From assembly GCF_001704415.2 (NCBI RefSeq), contig NC_030808.1, forward strand, positions 79,018,594 to 79,082,593: DNA of 64,000 bases. The letters run 5' to 3'. Both the position numbers and the translations under genes were made by a program. Source of the stretch: Capra hircus (Eukaryota; Chordata; Mammalia; Artiodactyla; Bovidae). Position 1 is the first letter of the stretch; every line of letters begins with the position of its first letter. The notes under the pieces are model-generated. The model made no database searches, was not told the DNA's origin, and worked only from the letters and a program-made list of their open reading frames with translations. Below are positions 54,010 through 64,000 of the stretch, one piece after another.

Positions 54010-55760
54010 GAGCCATTTAGTCCCAGTTTTAAATTTCATGGACTGCTTTAAAGATTGTTTACATGGCTGTTTTCTTGACTGGTCGCCCTGAGGCTTATTA
54101 TTTGGTGAAACCAGAAGCAGGTGAATTCCAGCAGAAGGAAAAAAGGGGTCCTAACCAACTTCTGATTTTGTGGCATCAAGAGGCTGTGTTCATTAGTGAG
54201 GAGGGAAGTCAGATGAGCTAGGGCTGTCCACTGGAGGTTTCTATCATTAGCATCTTACTTTGCCAGTGAAGGAGTTGTTGCAACCTGACGGAGGGCCCCC
54301 CTCTGAAAGCCCGAGAAGACTCAGATGTAGGGCAGGGTGAGGGGACATCTTAGGGGGTGGGGTCTTAGTGTCCTTTTATTTCTCAAGTCGAGCTCAAGGG
54401 AGTATAACTTGCTAGTTGTATCTGTGAAATGGAGAGGATACATCCTTCCCAGCTTACATCAGGGGGCGATTGTGAGGGTCACATATTATGTGGAGGTGAC
54501 AGTGTTCTGGAAACTGAAAGTGCCAGATGAAAATCAGGCAGCCTCATTCCACTTCCATAACTACAAATGGTCTTACTGGAGGGATGGGAGCTCAGACCAG
54601 TGTCTTTTCCTAAAAGTGGTTGCAAGATGCATTATGCAAGAGAACACATAACATAAAGTATGAATAACCACAGTTCTTGTCAGAACACTGGAGAGGATTA
54701 AGTTAGGTAATGATGTAAGGGCATTTTAAAATGGTAACGACTGCTATTGTTATGACATTCTTGTTCCTCAAAGGTTGAAAGGTAGTTCTTAATAACCTGA
54801 ATGGAATTTACCCAAACCCTCTGTGGTGTTATTTATGTTGTAGCCCTGCCTCATCCTGGGACTAGTTTTACTTGGCTGAGGAGTAACAAATGGGCTGGGC
54901 TGAAACTCCTCTGCTCAGATTTTATTTCTCATATACCTTTTGGATGCTCTTTCTGAGTCAATGACTCTAGCTTTCTATAACGTTCTATAGGCTTCTGGTC
55001 CCTTTGGCTCTAACTGATCCCTGAGGACTAATTCCTTTTGGAAGAGGGTTTGTTTGTTTGTTTGTTTCCTTCCTTTTACCTGGAGAAAAAATAGTTATTC
55101 TTATAAATTGTAAAGGAAAACTCCTTGGGAGCCCAAAGAACACTTGAAGTGAATAGGGTGCAAACCTAGCTTAATAATATCAAAGGAAAGCATATATGCT
55201 TTTTATTTCCTAAGAGAAGTAGAGGCACCTGATGATATGGGATATGCACTGAGGATACTAAAGTGTAAATAAAAATTAAAGCCATAAAAATAGCAAGAAG
55301 ACAAATATGTTAATTATAAGGCTTTCTCAGTACGTTACTGCAATTGAATGTTAAATATATCTCTGAGCTTCCTGGCAGGCCAGGCAAAAAGTAAACAAGA
55401 TGACTAACACTATGTTCTTTTTCTGATTGAAGGGAGTGTCTTGATTGTTTGAATTTTTTTCTGGTATTAATGTGGAAACCAAATTTCATACCTAGTAATC
55501 CTCAAGGGTAATGAATCTCTTTAGCAAGGGTTTTACGTCTAATGCAGGAAAGTTCTTCTTATATCTCCTTCTTGTTCCCCCTTGTGAGTTCAGAGACTCA
55601 TATTAGCTAGTGCCTAAATTTCTTCTCCTAGATATTCCAAAGTCACCTCAAACTGAACATTTACCAAACTGAGCTTCTTTCTGAAATAAGGTCATTCTCC
55701 TGGGTTCATTAATTCTGTTAAAGCAGCACATACACAGGCTGTCCTTGCCATAGAAATCTA
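54010..55760. other. Unassigned DNA, (GTTT)5 at 55048-55067
   Basis: 1.75 kb with no recognised family. Contains one tetranucleotide microsatellite and a 104-codon plus frame (54337-54651) without domain or splice support. Confidence 0.4.
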
Positions 55761-55763
55761 AGG

Positions 55764-55955
55764 ACTGGAGCTTCAGCTTAAGCATCTTATGGCCTAATTC
55801 TTACATCCATACATGACTACAGGAAAAACCATAGCTTTAACTATATGGACCTTTGTCTGCAAAGTGATGTCTCTGCTTTTTAATATGTTGCCTAGGTCTG
55901 TCATAGCTTTCCTTCCAAGGAGCAAGAGTCTTAATTTCATGGCTCCCATCACTCC
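55764..55955 (-). mobile_element. BovB LINE internal fragment, antisense
   Basis: 'gactggagcttcagcttaagcatc' then, after a deletion, 'ctaattcttacatccatacatgactac..aaaaccatagctttaactatatggacc' and '..aatatgttgcctaggtctgtcatagctttccttccaagg'. The 69-codon minus frame (55794-56003) keeps 'LLLLGRKAMTDL', 'VKAMVFPVVMYGC'. It has no 3' terminus. Confidence 0.9.
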
Positions 55956-56039
55956 CATCATTTGTTTAGATGACTCTAACCCTAACCTCCAGCCTGCACC
56001 CAATCCATCCTAGAGACTCTCTCTGGATTTGGTTTAAAT

Positions 56040-56520
56040 CCGCCCTCTGGATTTGTTTAAATCCATCACCACTAGCTTACGTCTCACCTGGGCTACAGCA
56101 ATGGCTTTTTAATTTGCTTTCTTATGATTTCAACCTGTTTTGCACACTGCTTCTCTAGAAATGGATCCATAGAAGTGCAAACCAAACCCTTCTGCAAGTT
56201 TTCCAAAGGCTGTGCGTGGCCTTCACGGTGAGATCTATACTCCAGGCTTGGCAGGTGAGAGTGTCCAGCCTCATCTGCTGGTGCATCTCTTACAAATTCT
56301 CTGTCACAGTCTACTTGCTCCCTCAGCACACATCATGCTCCTGCCTCTGTGCTTTGCGCCACGTATTCCTCCTGCCTAGAGATCCCTCCTATTTTGCAAA
56401 CCTGGCATCCTCCATTCTGGAAAGCATTTCTCATCCCCTCTCAACCCCCACCATAGTTAGGTGCTTGCTGCTCTGGAGACCCCAGGACCTAGCATATCTC
56501 AGTTACACTTAATACATGGT
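56040..56520 (+). mobile_element. L2 LINE, sense
   Basis: 'acgtctcacctgggctacagcaatggctttttaatttgc', 'aagtgcaaaccaaacccttctgc', 'caggcttggcaggtgagagtg', 'gctcctgcctctgtgctttgcgcc', 'ccttcctgcctagagatccc'-like text, all in sense L2 order. Confidence 0.75.
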
Positions 56521-56534
56521 GCTGTAACCGTTGG

Positions 56535-57390
56535 CTTTGTTTCTGAATCCTCCAAGAACATTAACTCTTTTTGGAGCAACAGTGGTGGAGTTTGTTTTCT
56601 TGGGCTCCAAAATCACTACAGATGGTGATGGGAACCATGAAATTAAAAGGCACTCACTCCTTGGAAGGAAAGCTATGACAAACCTAGACAATGTATTAAA
56701 AAGCAGAGACATAATTTTGTTGGCTTCCCTGATAGCTCAGTTGGTAAAGAATCCTCCTGCAGTGCAGGAGACCTCTGTTCGATTCCTGGGTTGTGACGAT
56801 CCGATGGAGGAGGGATAGGCTACCCACTCCAGTATTCTTGGGCTTCCCTGGTGGCTCAGCTGCTAAAGAATCTGCCTGCAATGCAGGAGACCTGGGTTCA
56901 ATCCCTGGGTTGGGAAGATCCCCTGGAGAAGGGAAAGGCTACCCACTCCAGTATTCTGGCCTGGAGAATTCCATGAACTATATAGTCCATGGGGTCACTA
57001 AGAGTCAGATGTGACTGAGTGCCTTTCCCTTTCAGTTTGCTGACAAAGGTCCATATAGTTAAAGCTATGGTTTTTCCAGTAGTCATGTACAGATGTAAAA
57101 ATTAGACCATAAGATGCTTAAGTTGAAGCTCCAATTCTTTGGCTACCTGATGCAAAGAGCCGAATCATTGAAAAAGACCCTGATGCTGGGAAAGATTGAA
57201 GGCAAGAGATGGGGGCAATAGAGTACGAGATGGTTGGATGGCATCACCAACTCAAAGGACATGAGTCTGAGCAAACTCTGGGAGATACTGAAGGACAGGG
57301 AAGCCTGGTGTGCTGCTGTCCATGGGGTCAAAAAGAGCCTACATGACTTAGCAACTGAAAAACAACAAAATACAGAAATGGAATCTCATT
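56535..57390 (+). mobile_element. BovB LINE 3' part, sense, split by a SINE dimer
   Basis: 56535-56722 covers 'tttgttttcttgggctccaaaatcactac' to 'aaaagcagagacataattttg'. It resumes at 57036 with 'tttgctgacaaaggtccatatag', then a deletion near 57110 removes the middle of the C-terminal part. It ends with 'gactcaaaggacatgagtctgagc' and 'gacttagcaactgaa'. Frames keep 'FLGSKITTDGDGNHEIKR' and 'MDGITNSKDMSLSKLWEILKDREAW'. Non-functional. Confidence 0.92.
56723..57035 (+). mobile_element. Bov-tA SINE with duplicated head, inside BovB
   Basis: Two heads in a row: 56723-56839 ('gcttccctgatagctcagttggtaaag' to 'cactccagtattctt') and 56840-57035 ('gggcttccctggtggctcagctgc' through the body). Only the second has a body and end. 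Probable duplication tttgttg (56716-56722) and tttgctg (57036-57042). Confidence 0.92.
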
Positions 57391-57394
57391 CATC

Positions 57395-58415
57395 CTCAGT
57401 TTCCAGTTCTGTATGTATGTCTGACATAATTGGAGCCTGATAAGTTTTCGTTGACCAAATGGGTGGAAGAAAAGATAGAACACTGTTTGACATGCCCCAG
57501 TGAGGTCAAGTTTAGGATGTGTTCACTAGCAGTACAGGGTTCCATAGAACTTTTTCTTTAAGATATCTAGAGGAGCGGGTGGAGAGAAAGTGCTTTAGGG
57601 AAACCTCCCTTGAAGGCATCTTTCTGTGTCAGCCTTTGGTAGCAGCTGGTGGCTGACAATGAATGGTTGTTTGCAGAGACCTTGGTGACTGATATCCTGT
57701 GTGCCAACCAGACAAATCTATATGTCTTGATCATCCTGTATGTAAGTGGATGGGTAGGGGCAGTACTATTCTATTAAGAGAAGAAAGAAGCCTGGCCAGA
57801 TCATGGATTATGGTGGTGTCTTCCTGGGTTTCCCTCAAGAAGTATTACTTTCCATATATGCCCTGGCACAGCATGGATTGAGCCCTTTCCCTGCTCCACT
57901 CCGTCGAGTTTTGCATCATGTACCATTTTTGTCATATGCATCTGTATTAACAGGGACACTTTATAAAATGCAGATTTCCCCAGGCCCCCTCATCCACTCA
58001 GAGATGGTCTCCAAGTTGGCTGGGGAAATCTATCAAGCAGGCTCTATTGCCTAGCTCTTCACTGACCCTGTCCCAGCTCCAGGTTGACAGAGCTTGGGCT
58101 CAATCTTGTTTTTAAACTCCATGGGTCATTTGGTGTGAAGGTCTGTGGGTGCAAATAATTTCCAATGTCCCTGGGCCCAGTACAGCAGAGTTTAACTACC
58201 CCACAGTCCTGGGGGCTGCTCTCTTCATGTCACACCAATCCCGCCTGGGAGCAGCTCTACTCCAGGAAAGGGATTTGAGCTCCTGTGCAGGGCTTTTCCA
58301 GTGTGGTGTTGGTTGATAATTCTTGTGAATAGCCATGAACAGTAATCCATTTTTGGAAGTTAATCATGATCACTCAAAGCCCAGTAGGATTGTGCTGTTC
58401 TCAAAACACTCGCAC
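57395..58415. other. Unassigned DNA
   Basis: No family recognised; short frames only. Confidence 0.4.
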
Positions 58416-58419
58416 TGGT

Positions 58420-58605
58420 GTGATTGCCTTTGATCCCACCATAGCCCTATGAGGCAAGCAAACCAGGGCTGTTCCCATTTTACAGATGTAGAAACTGAGA
58501 CTCAGGGAAGGCAGGTGACTTGTAAAAGCTCACACAGATGAGATTGCTAACACCTGGACTCAAATTTCCTGACTCCATCTTCATGCTGTATTCTGTTTTA
58601 CCTTG
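58420..58605 (-). mobile_element. MIR SINE, antisense
   Basis: 'tcccaccatagccctatgaggcaagc', 'ttcccattttacagatgtagaaactgagactcagggaaggcagg', 'gacttgtaaaagctcacacag', 'cctgactccatcttcatgc' in minus-strand MIR order. Confidence 0.87.
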
Positions 58606-60370
58606 CTTGCTGCTCTGTTATCAGATTTGCAAGTTGAACAAGAGGAACATTCCTTAAGATGATAGAATGGTATTTTAGGCCTCAACAATGTCCATGAAGA
58701 AATCCACAATTGAAATTTGCTATCAAAATGCTAAGTACAAATTTAAATTAAAAAGTGTTCATCTTTGAGTTACTGGAGGAACAGCACCGTGACTAGACAT
58801 TAAAACGTGAACCTTGTGTTTCAAGAAGGGTCCCAAAGTCCATTACACCAACCTCAGCACTGAGCAAAGTTTCTGCAGTGTGATGGAACTGGCTTGCATT
58901 CAGTAGGGAGAGCCAGTGGTGGGCATCTTTTCCTCACTTCATGGTTTAGTGATGTCACATTGGTCGCTTGAAATCAGCATGGCACTAGAATTTACCCCAC
59001 GGAAATCAGCAAGCGCTACAATTCCAGGCTTTGTCATCCCAGAGAACCAGTTGTTAAACATGTACCATCACACCATTGTTCCAGCCAACAGTGACTGGCA
59101 CACACTAAGAATGTGAAAATTCCTCTCTCTCATCTGTGTGGGACAATCTTCAGTTTTCCATTCTAACCACAAGTCGTATCCCATTCATGGACTATGCCAT
59201 TCCTTAAACAGGGGATTCTTTCCAGCTGAGCTTGCAAAACCAAGGTGGATGGGCTTCTACCAATAGTCCTTCATATTTGTATAGTTTGCAGATTGTTTGC
59301 ATACCCCTCACTACCTCAGAGCTTTCTGTGGTCTGTGGGGCAGATGCCTTCTCCTTTCAGTAGAAAGGAAGGCCCTGAAGATCCCACAAAGGATGTGACC
59401 CCTCGCAATGTCACAGGCCTGATGAGTGCAGACAGGAGCTTGAATCCTTCTTGTTCTGTGCTCCTTCCCCTGGTTCCAGGCGCCCTCCTTCACCCAGGAC
59501 ACTTGCAATGTACCTGTAGCTCAGGCTGCCGTCTTGGTAATGGAGAAGGGATGCCTAGATGCAGTCCGGGGTATAACATGTCTTTTAGCCTTTGGCAGAA
59601 AAGGACGAACTGGCTAGCTTGGGAGTTTCTGCAAATAACAGCTTGCCCCACTTTACTCGCCTCATGCAAGGGCAGAAGTTTACTTTCACTCCCCCTTAGC
59701 CTTGATCCTCTCTTTGATTCCTTTAAAAACTATTCTGGAGACTTTGTGTCTTTAGGTCCTGCTCTCAGCAGAAATTTGGAGCCTCCTGAGTGACCAGCAT
59801 TAATGCCCCACTTCCCCTCTTGCACAACTCCCAGCTTCTCAACTGCCCAGTGATGGAATTATTGATTGGTAAGCATTTCACAACACATTTTCAAAACATG
59901 CTGAAGGTCAAGAATGAATGACTCATGGGCAGTCACATTTCTGTCTGCCATGGCCATTCTATGTTATATTAGTGAGGTTGGTGGATATAAGAACAGGGAG
60001 AAACCGAGATAAAAGTCAACTCTGTCCAGCGCTGGCCAGCAGGACTATTTAGTGGCTGAAAAAAAATAATTCTTGGTCTTTTCTTTAGTGCGTGTTCTGT
60101 GGAATCATGTGATTTTTAATACCAGGTATCTTGAAGAATATAAGATGAAACTGAAGGATCTCAGGACTGATTTTGCCACCAGCTTATCCCAGTAGGTCAG
60201 AGTAGCGGGGAAGCACTCAGCTGAAGCAGAAGGCCAGGGTGATACCTGGAGGAGGGCGTGTGGTGGGGGTAGCGGGGCCTTTGCTGCTCAGTCTGTGATT
60301 GCACAGCAGTCCTTTAGACCTTTAGAGAGATAACCCCTGGTCCAGTCTTGTAGATAAGTATTCATCCCTT
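58606..60370. other. Unassigned DNA
   Basis: 1.77 kb with no recognised family. The 182-codon frame at 59245-59793 is the longest non-repeat frame in the window. It starts MDGLLPIVLHICIVCRLFAYP, has no domain I recognise, no Kozak-like start of note and no detectable homologue by eye. It is most likely a chance frame in GC-moderate DNA, though its length makes it worth one homology search. Confidence 0.35.
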
Positions 60371-60373
60371 TGA

Positions 60374-60812
60374 AAAAGTGAACGTTGTTAGTCGCTCAGT
60401 TGTGTCTGCCTCTTTTGTGACCCATGGACTGTTGTGTGTGTGCTAAGGCGCTTCAGTCATGTCCTATTCTTTGCGAGCCCATGCACTGTAGCCCACCAGG
60501 CTGCTCAGTCCGTGGGATTCTCCAGGCAAAAATACCAAGTGGGTTGCCATGCCCTCCTCCAGGGGATCTTCCTGATCTGTGTCTCAAATCGAACCTACGT
60601 CTCATGGCTCCTGCACTGGCAGGCGGGTTCTTTACCACTAGTGCAACCTGGGAAGCCCATGGACTATTGTCCACAGCCCTTTTTTTCAGGTAGAAATACT
60701 GGAGTGGGTAGCGTTTCCCTTCTCCAGGGGATCTTCCCGACCCAGGGCTCAAATCCTGGTCTCTTGTATTGCAGGCAGATTCTTTACCAGCTGAACCACC
60801 AGGGGAGCCCAT
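60374..60812 (-). mobile_element. Bov-tA SINE, antisense, split by another Bov-tA
   Basis: Outer element: 60374-60434 ('agtgaacgttgttagtcgctcagttgtgtctgcc') and 60670-60812 ('aggtagaaatactggagtgggtagcg' to 'accagctgaaccaccaggggagccc'). The inner element (60435-60655) sits at the 'cccatggact' position of the outer body. Confidence 0.92.
60435..60655 (-). mobile_element. Inner Bov-tA SINE, antisense, about 14-bp TSD
   Basis: (TG)n tail, 'ggcgcttcagtcatgtcctattc', 'tgtagcccaccaggctgctcagtccgtggg', 'tttaccactagtgcaacctgggaag'. Flanked by cccatggactgttg (60421-60434) and cccatggactattg (60656-60669), one mismatch. Confidence 0.92.
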
Positions 60813-60939
60813 TCACCTCTTTGTTTGATGCCAATAAGAACTCCTCTTGGGATATTGTGGAAGAGTACCTAGCACCGAGAGTTCCAGACCAACAGGTTCA
60901 CTCTCAACTTGGCCACCTATGATTTGCGTACACTAACAA

Positions 60940-61072
60940 GTTGCTAAACCTGTTAGAGCTTTAGTTTCCTCACCTGTGAAATGAAGACAATGACAAAGGC
61001 CTCCTTTCAGAGGATTGTTTCAAAGATCAAGTGATAAAATATATGCAAACTTTTCGGGTACAAACTCTAATG
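60940..61072 (+). mobile_element. MIR SINE, sense
   Basis: 'gttgctaaacctgttagagctttagtttcctcacctgtgaaatgaagacaatgac..cagaggattgtttcaaagatcaagtgata' is plus-strand MIR core and 3' part. Confidence 0.82.
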
Positions 61073-61074
61073 CA

Positions 61075-61366
61075 TAAAAAGACCTACAGTCTGATTCTCC
61101 ATGGGCTGTTTTAAAGGTTTGGGGGCAAAGAATAGCAAGGGGATATTTTTTTCTTCTTGATATGAAAATTTTTTCTCACCTTTTTTCCCCGCTAAAGTAA
61201 TCTAATTTGCAGAATTAGAATTTCTGAATGCCTTTTCAGGAACAATTATGGAACTGAAAATTTCTTCATCATTCTCCTGTAGGTGTTCATACTCTAAATA
61301 CCTGGAAGGTCCTTTAATATCATCACAGAAATAAGTGTTATGTAGTTGAAGTAATTAGTGGTGTTT
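61075..61366. other. Unassigned DNA
   Basis: No family recognised in these 290 bases. Confidence 0.4.
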
Positions 61367-61608
61367 GCACTCCAGTACTCTTGCCTGGAAAATCCCAAGG
61401 GTGGAGGAGCCTGGTGGGCTGCAGTCCATAGGGTCGCTAAGAGTTGGACACGACTGAGTGACTACACTTTCACTTTTCACTTTCACGCATTGGAGAAGGA
61501 AATGGCAACCCACTCCAGTGTTCTTGCCTGGAGAACCCCAGGGATGGGGAAACCTGGTGGGCTGCCATCTCTGGGGTGGCACAGAGTCGGACACGACTGA
61601 AGCGACTT
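61367..61608 (+). mobile_element. BovA2 SINE (two-unit form)
   Basis: Two related units in tandem: 'gcactccagtactcttgcctgg..gacacgactgagtgactac' and 'ttggagaaggaaatggcaacccactccag..gacacgactgaagcgacttag', joined by the TTTCACTTTTCACTTTCA linker at 61467-61485. It runs directly into an (AGC)16 tail. Intact CpG pairs indicate a recent insertion. Lacks the very first bases of the first unit. Confidence 0.95.

Positions 61609-61656
<48 letters not shown>
61609..61656. repeat. (AGC)16 microsatellite, BovA2 tail
   Basis: 48 uninterrupted bases of AGC immediately downstream of the SINE. Overlapping minus-strand frames read poly-leucine or poly-alanine across it and are artefacts of SINE plus tail. 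Confidence 0.97.
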
Positions 61657-62845
61657 TCCTTCACTTACCAGCATAGCCCCTCCCCACCCATACACTCACA
61701 TAGTCCCCCTCCCTCTCCAAGCTCATGTGGGCAGCATCGCTCCCCTCACCCCTGACTAGAGGAACAAACCAGTGAAAAAAGGAAGTAAATTCACTTATGT
61801 AAAGTACATTCTGGGTGAGGAAAGGCAAGCATGTCTTCGTCTTCTCTTCAGGACATATCAGGACTTATAGAGAACTTGGCAATCTTCCACTCTCACCTCT
61901 CCATTGTGAAAAAGAGCCACAAGGCTCAGAACTGAGAAATGACTTCACCAGGGTCACATGGCTGGCTTGGGGCAGAATCAGGATTCAAGTCCCCATCCCC
62001 TGACTTCTCCTCCTCCTCTCTCTATTACACCAGATGTGGAGAGGACACAGAGAACATAAAAATAGAAAGAAAAGAATACATTCTGGTTGAATATCTTGGG
62101 CTTCTGGTTTTCAAGGACAGTTTTATGATCAGTGGCAATGATGCCTCAAAAGCTATGGTGATTAGCTTGAATGAACTTCTGTAACCAACTCTTATCACAG
62201 CACATGATGCGTCAAACACCTGCTAGATCTGAGCGCTGGCACAAAAGCTGATTTCATGGTCAAAGAAAAGAGGGGGGAAAAGAAACTTGGCTGAACAAAG
62301 CTGGCAGACTTTTCACTAGAAAATTCAGAGGTAATTTCTGTAGGAACAGGAAAACATTTCCAAAGGCTTTTAAAATGTCTTTAAATGTGAGAGGGTGAAT
62401 TTAACAATTAACGAGATGAAGGCCACTGAGGACTGTTTGGTGTCTAAGGCCTCTTCCAGACTGGTCCCTTCTACCTGCCTTGGTCAGAGTCCTAGAAGAC
62501 TCAGGATGGGCAGGTTCAGAGGTTTGCCCTGAGGTTGCTGATTTCCATCTAGGCTCCCACACAAACACATTCCAAAGCACTCGGGCTTCTCTATGGAATC
62601 TCTTCTTATTACCAGATGAAGTCAGAGGGGCAGGGGCCATCTGTCTCTCAAACGGAGTCTACCCATAGAAAGTGGATTCTTTAGCCTGTTTTGGAGGTCA
62701 GCCTACATCAACAGAACAGGCAGTGGTGAAACACAAGGTCACTTCCCTTTGGCTACCTACAAATATTTGAACTGCAAGATCTGTTCATTTGTCTACTCTC
62801 CTAATAATTATAATTGGGAGAGCATTGGGTTAGAATCCCCATGGG
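61657..62845. other. Mostly unassigned, MIR scrap at 61935-62030
   Basis: 61935-62030 ('gacttcaccagggtcacatggctggc..caggattcaagtccccatcccctgac') is minus-strand MIR. The rest shows no family. Confidence 0.4.
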
Positions 62846-62849
62846 ATGT

Positions 62850-62900
62850 GCAGCTTGCTGGACCTCAGTTTCCTCACTTGTAGGATGCTACTCATTGTCT
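62850..62900 (+). mobile_element. MIR scrap, sense
   Basis: 'cttgctggacctcagtttcctcacttgtaggatgct' is the MIR core on the plus strand, very short. Confidence 0.55.
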
Positions 62901-63009
62901 GCCATGTGGACCTTGCTATTTGTTTCAGGAATCTTTTGAATGACACATGGAGGTGCTGTTTCAACCCTAAAGGCTTCTGTGAGAGTGAAGGATTATTGCT
63001 ACTACTCTG

Positions 63010-63400
63010 TATCCAACGATGTGCTAGGCACCAGGGGGATTACAAAAGAAACATAAGAGATGATCCCTGCACTCCAGGAACCTATAACCCTGTATTAGGA
63101 AACAAGACAACTCATTTGGATATCCAAATGAAATATGTGAAACACCTCAAGCCTCTATTACCTGTTTAAATGATGGGTAAAGACTCTAAGATTTGTAGGA
63201 GTTCAGAGAAGCTGAGATCATCAGCCAGGCTGGAGATGTTGGGAATGATTCCTGGAGGAGGTAAGGCTTGAGTTGGGTGATGAAGTAGATAAAGAAGACA
63301 GAAAATCTCTACATCAGGGTGTGGCAAAATGGAGTCAAATAGTGGAAGACTTTCTTGGTAGATCAATCTACTTGGTGTTAGAGTCACCATCAAGCTTGAG
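63010..63400 (-). mobile_element. L2 LINE, antisense
   Basis: 'gatgtgctaggcaccagggggattacaaaagaaacataagagatgatccctgcactccagg', 'cctataaccctgtattaggaaacaagac' and 'gattcctggaggaggtaaggcttgagttg' are antisense L2 from the 3' end inward. The 107-codon plus frame (62846-63169) crosses MIR and L2 and is not a gene. Confidence 0.7.
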
Positions 63401-63758
63401 TTATGGATTTAAGGATTTGAGAAAGTTATTGGAAAGGGAAAGTCAGGACAGTTTTTAGGTCAATAATAAGCCATGATAATGATTTAGGAGGACTCACATA
63501 TGAAAGATGGTCTTGTGGGGAGATACAGGAGAGAAGGGGGATGGTGGGGGAGTCCAGACTCGGGATGCTGTGGTTTGGACCAGACCAACAGAAACAGTAT
63601 GAGAAGGAATTACATGGAAGTGAAAGAGTTCTGCTTGTAATAGGAGAACAAAGTTGCCTTATTAAACTTTTCTCCTTTGTTCGTGTCTCAGCTTTGGGAT
63701 TTGAGTTAAATTGGGCAAGGAGGAGCAAGAAATAGGGAGCATCTCTATGTGAACACTG
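63401..63758. other. Unassigned DNA
   Basis: No family recognised. Confidence 0.4.
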
Positions 63759-64000
63759 GGGAAGGCAATGGCACCCCACTCCAGTACTCTTGCCTGGAAA
63801 TTCCCATGGACGGAGGAGCCAGGAAGGCTGCAGTCCATGGGGTCGCTAAGAGTCGGACACAACTGAGCGACTTCACTTTCACTTTTCACTTTCATGCATT
63901 GGAGAAGGAAATGGCAACCCACTCCAGTGTTCTTGCCTGGAGAATTCCAGGGATGGCAGAGCCTGGTGGGCTGCCGTCTATGGGGTCGCGCAGAGTCGAA
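63759..64000 (+). mobile_element. BovA2 SINE (two-unit form), cut by window end
   Basis: 'ggcaatggcaccccactccag' through 'gacacaactgagcgacttcac', the same TTTCACTTTTCACTTTCA linker at 63876-63894, then the second unit to the window edge ('ggggtcgcgcagagtcg'). Very similar to the 61.4 kb copy and same orientation. Confidence 0.95.

Noticed and set aside
55715..55740. Possible U6 snRNA pseudogene start ('agcagcacatacac')
   Set aside because: The similarity is about a dozen bases and does not continue into the rest of U6.
61470..61695. Poly-leucine and poly-alanine proteins
   Set aside because: They are translations of the (AGC)16 tail of a BovA2 SINE, in two phases.
1..64000. A novel multi-gene or bacterial-type system (operon, defence locus, phage)
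   Set aside because: The whole window is repeat-laden ruminant DNA with no operon-like frame layout, ribosome-binding sites or prokaryotic genes.

Overview
This window is ordinary, repeat-rich nuclear DNA of a ruminant, most likely a bovid (cattle, sheep or goat type). The evidence is direct: fragments of the ruminant LINE BovB in both orientations, about twenty tRNA-headed Bov-tA SINEs, two-unit BovA2 SINEs ending in an (AGC)n tail, one CHR-type cetartiodactyl SINE, and L1 3' ends of the artiodactyl type. Beneath these lie older mammalian layers: L1, L2, MIR and hAT (MER1, MER5A).

I find no functional protein-coding gene, rRNA, tRNA gene, CRISPR array or origin. The only long reading frame (388 codons, 17678-18844, + strand) is the reverse-transcriptase and C-terminal part of a 5'-truncated BovB. 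Other open frames are either retroelement remnants, their antisense shadows, or chance frames in unique DNA. The window therefore looks intergenic or intronic. The sequence alone cannot say which, nor name the neighbouring gene.

Layout. 1-5.3 kb: an antisense L1 relic with an internal tandem triplication, an L1 3' end, a possible LTR end, a Bov-tA, and a BovB relic that itself carries a SINE. 5.3-10.5 kb: mostly unassigned DNA with MIR and L2 remnants. 10.5-12.6 kb: one sense L1 split by three later insertions, two of them with perfect target-site duplications. 13.5-15.2 kb: a purine/pyrimidine tract, two tandem Bov-tA, an L2 3' end and an old BovB. 17.6-18.85 kb: the youngest-looking BovB. 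19.2-31 kb: scattered SINEs, a run of minus-strand MIRs, and unassigned stretches with a few regulatory-looking segments. 31-41 kb: L2 split by a SINE, a MER1-type transposon with both ends, more L2, and a GC-richer block at 36.18-36.62 kb. 42.8-45.0 kb: two minus-strand BovB copies, one holding a Bov-tA. 46-54 kb: L2, MER5A, microsatellites and SINEs. 55.7-57.4 kb: two BovB fragments in opposite orientation. 60.4-64.0 kb: a SINE inside a SINE, and two BovA2 copies, the last cut by the window end.

No novel gene system is supported. What is informative is the insertion history: nested elements with readable target-site duplications, a deletion-made hybrid frame in BovB, a satellite-like triplication inside an L1, and polymorphism-prone microsatellites. 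A few unassigned blocks could be conserved regulatory DNA, but that needs cross-species alignment. Repeat names were assigned by eye from recognised consensus motifs, so boundaries are approximate (about 10-30 bases) unless a target-site duplication fixes them.
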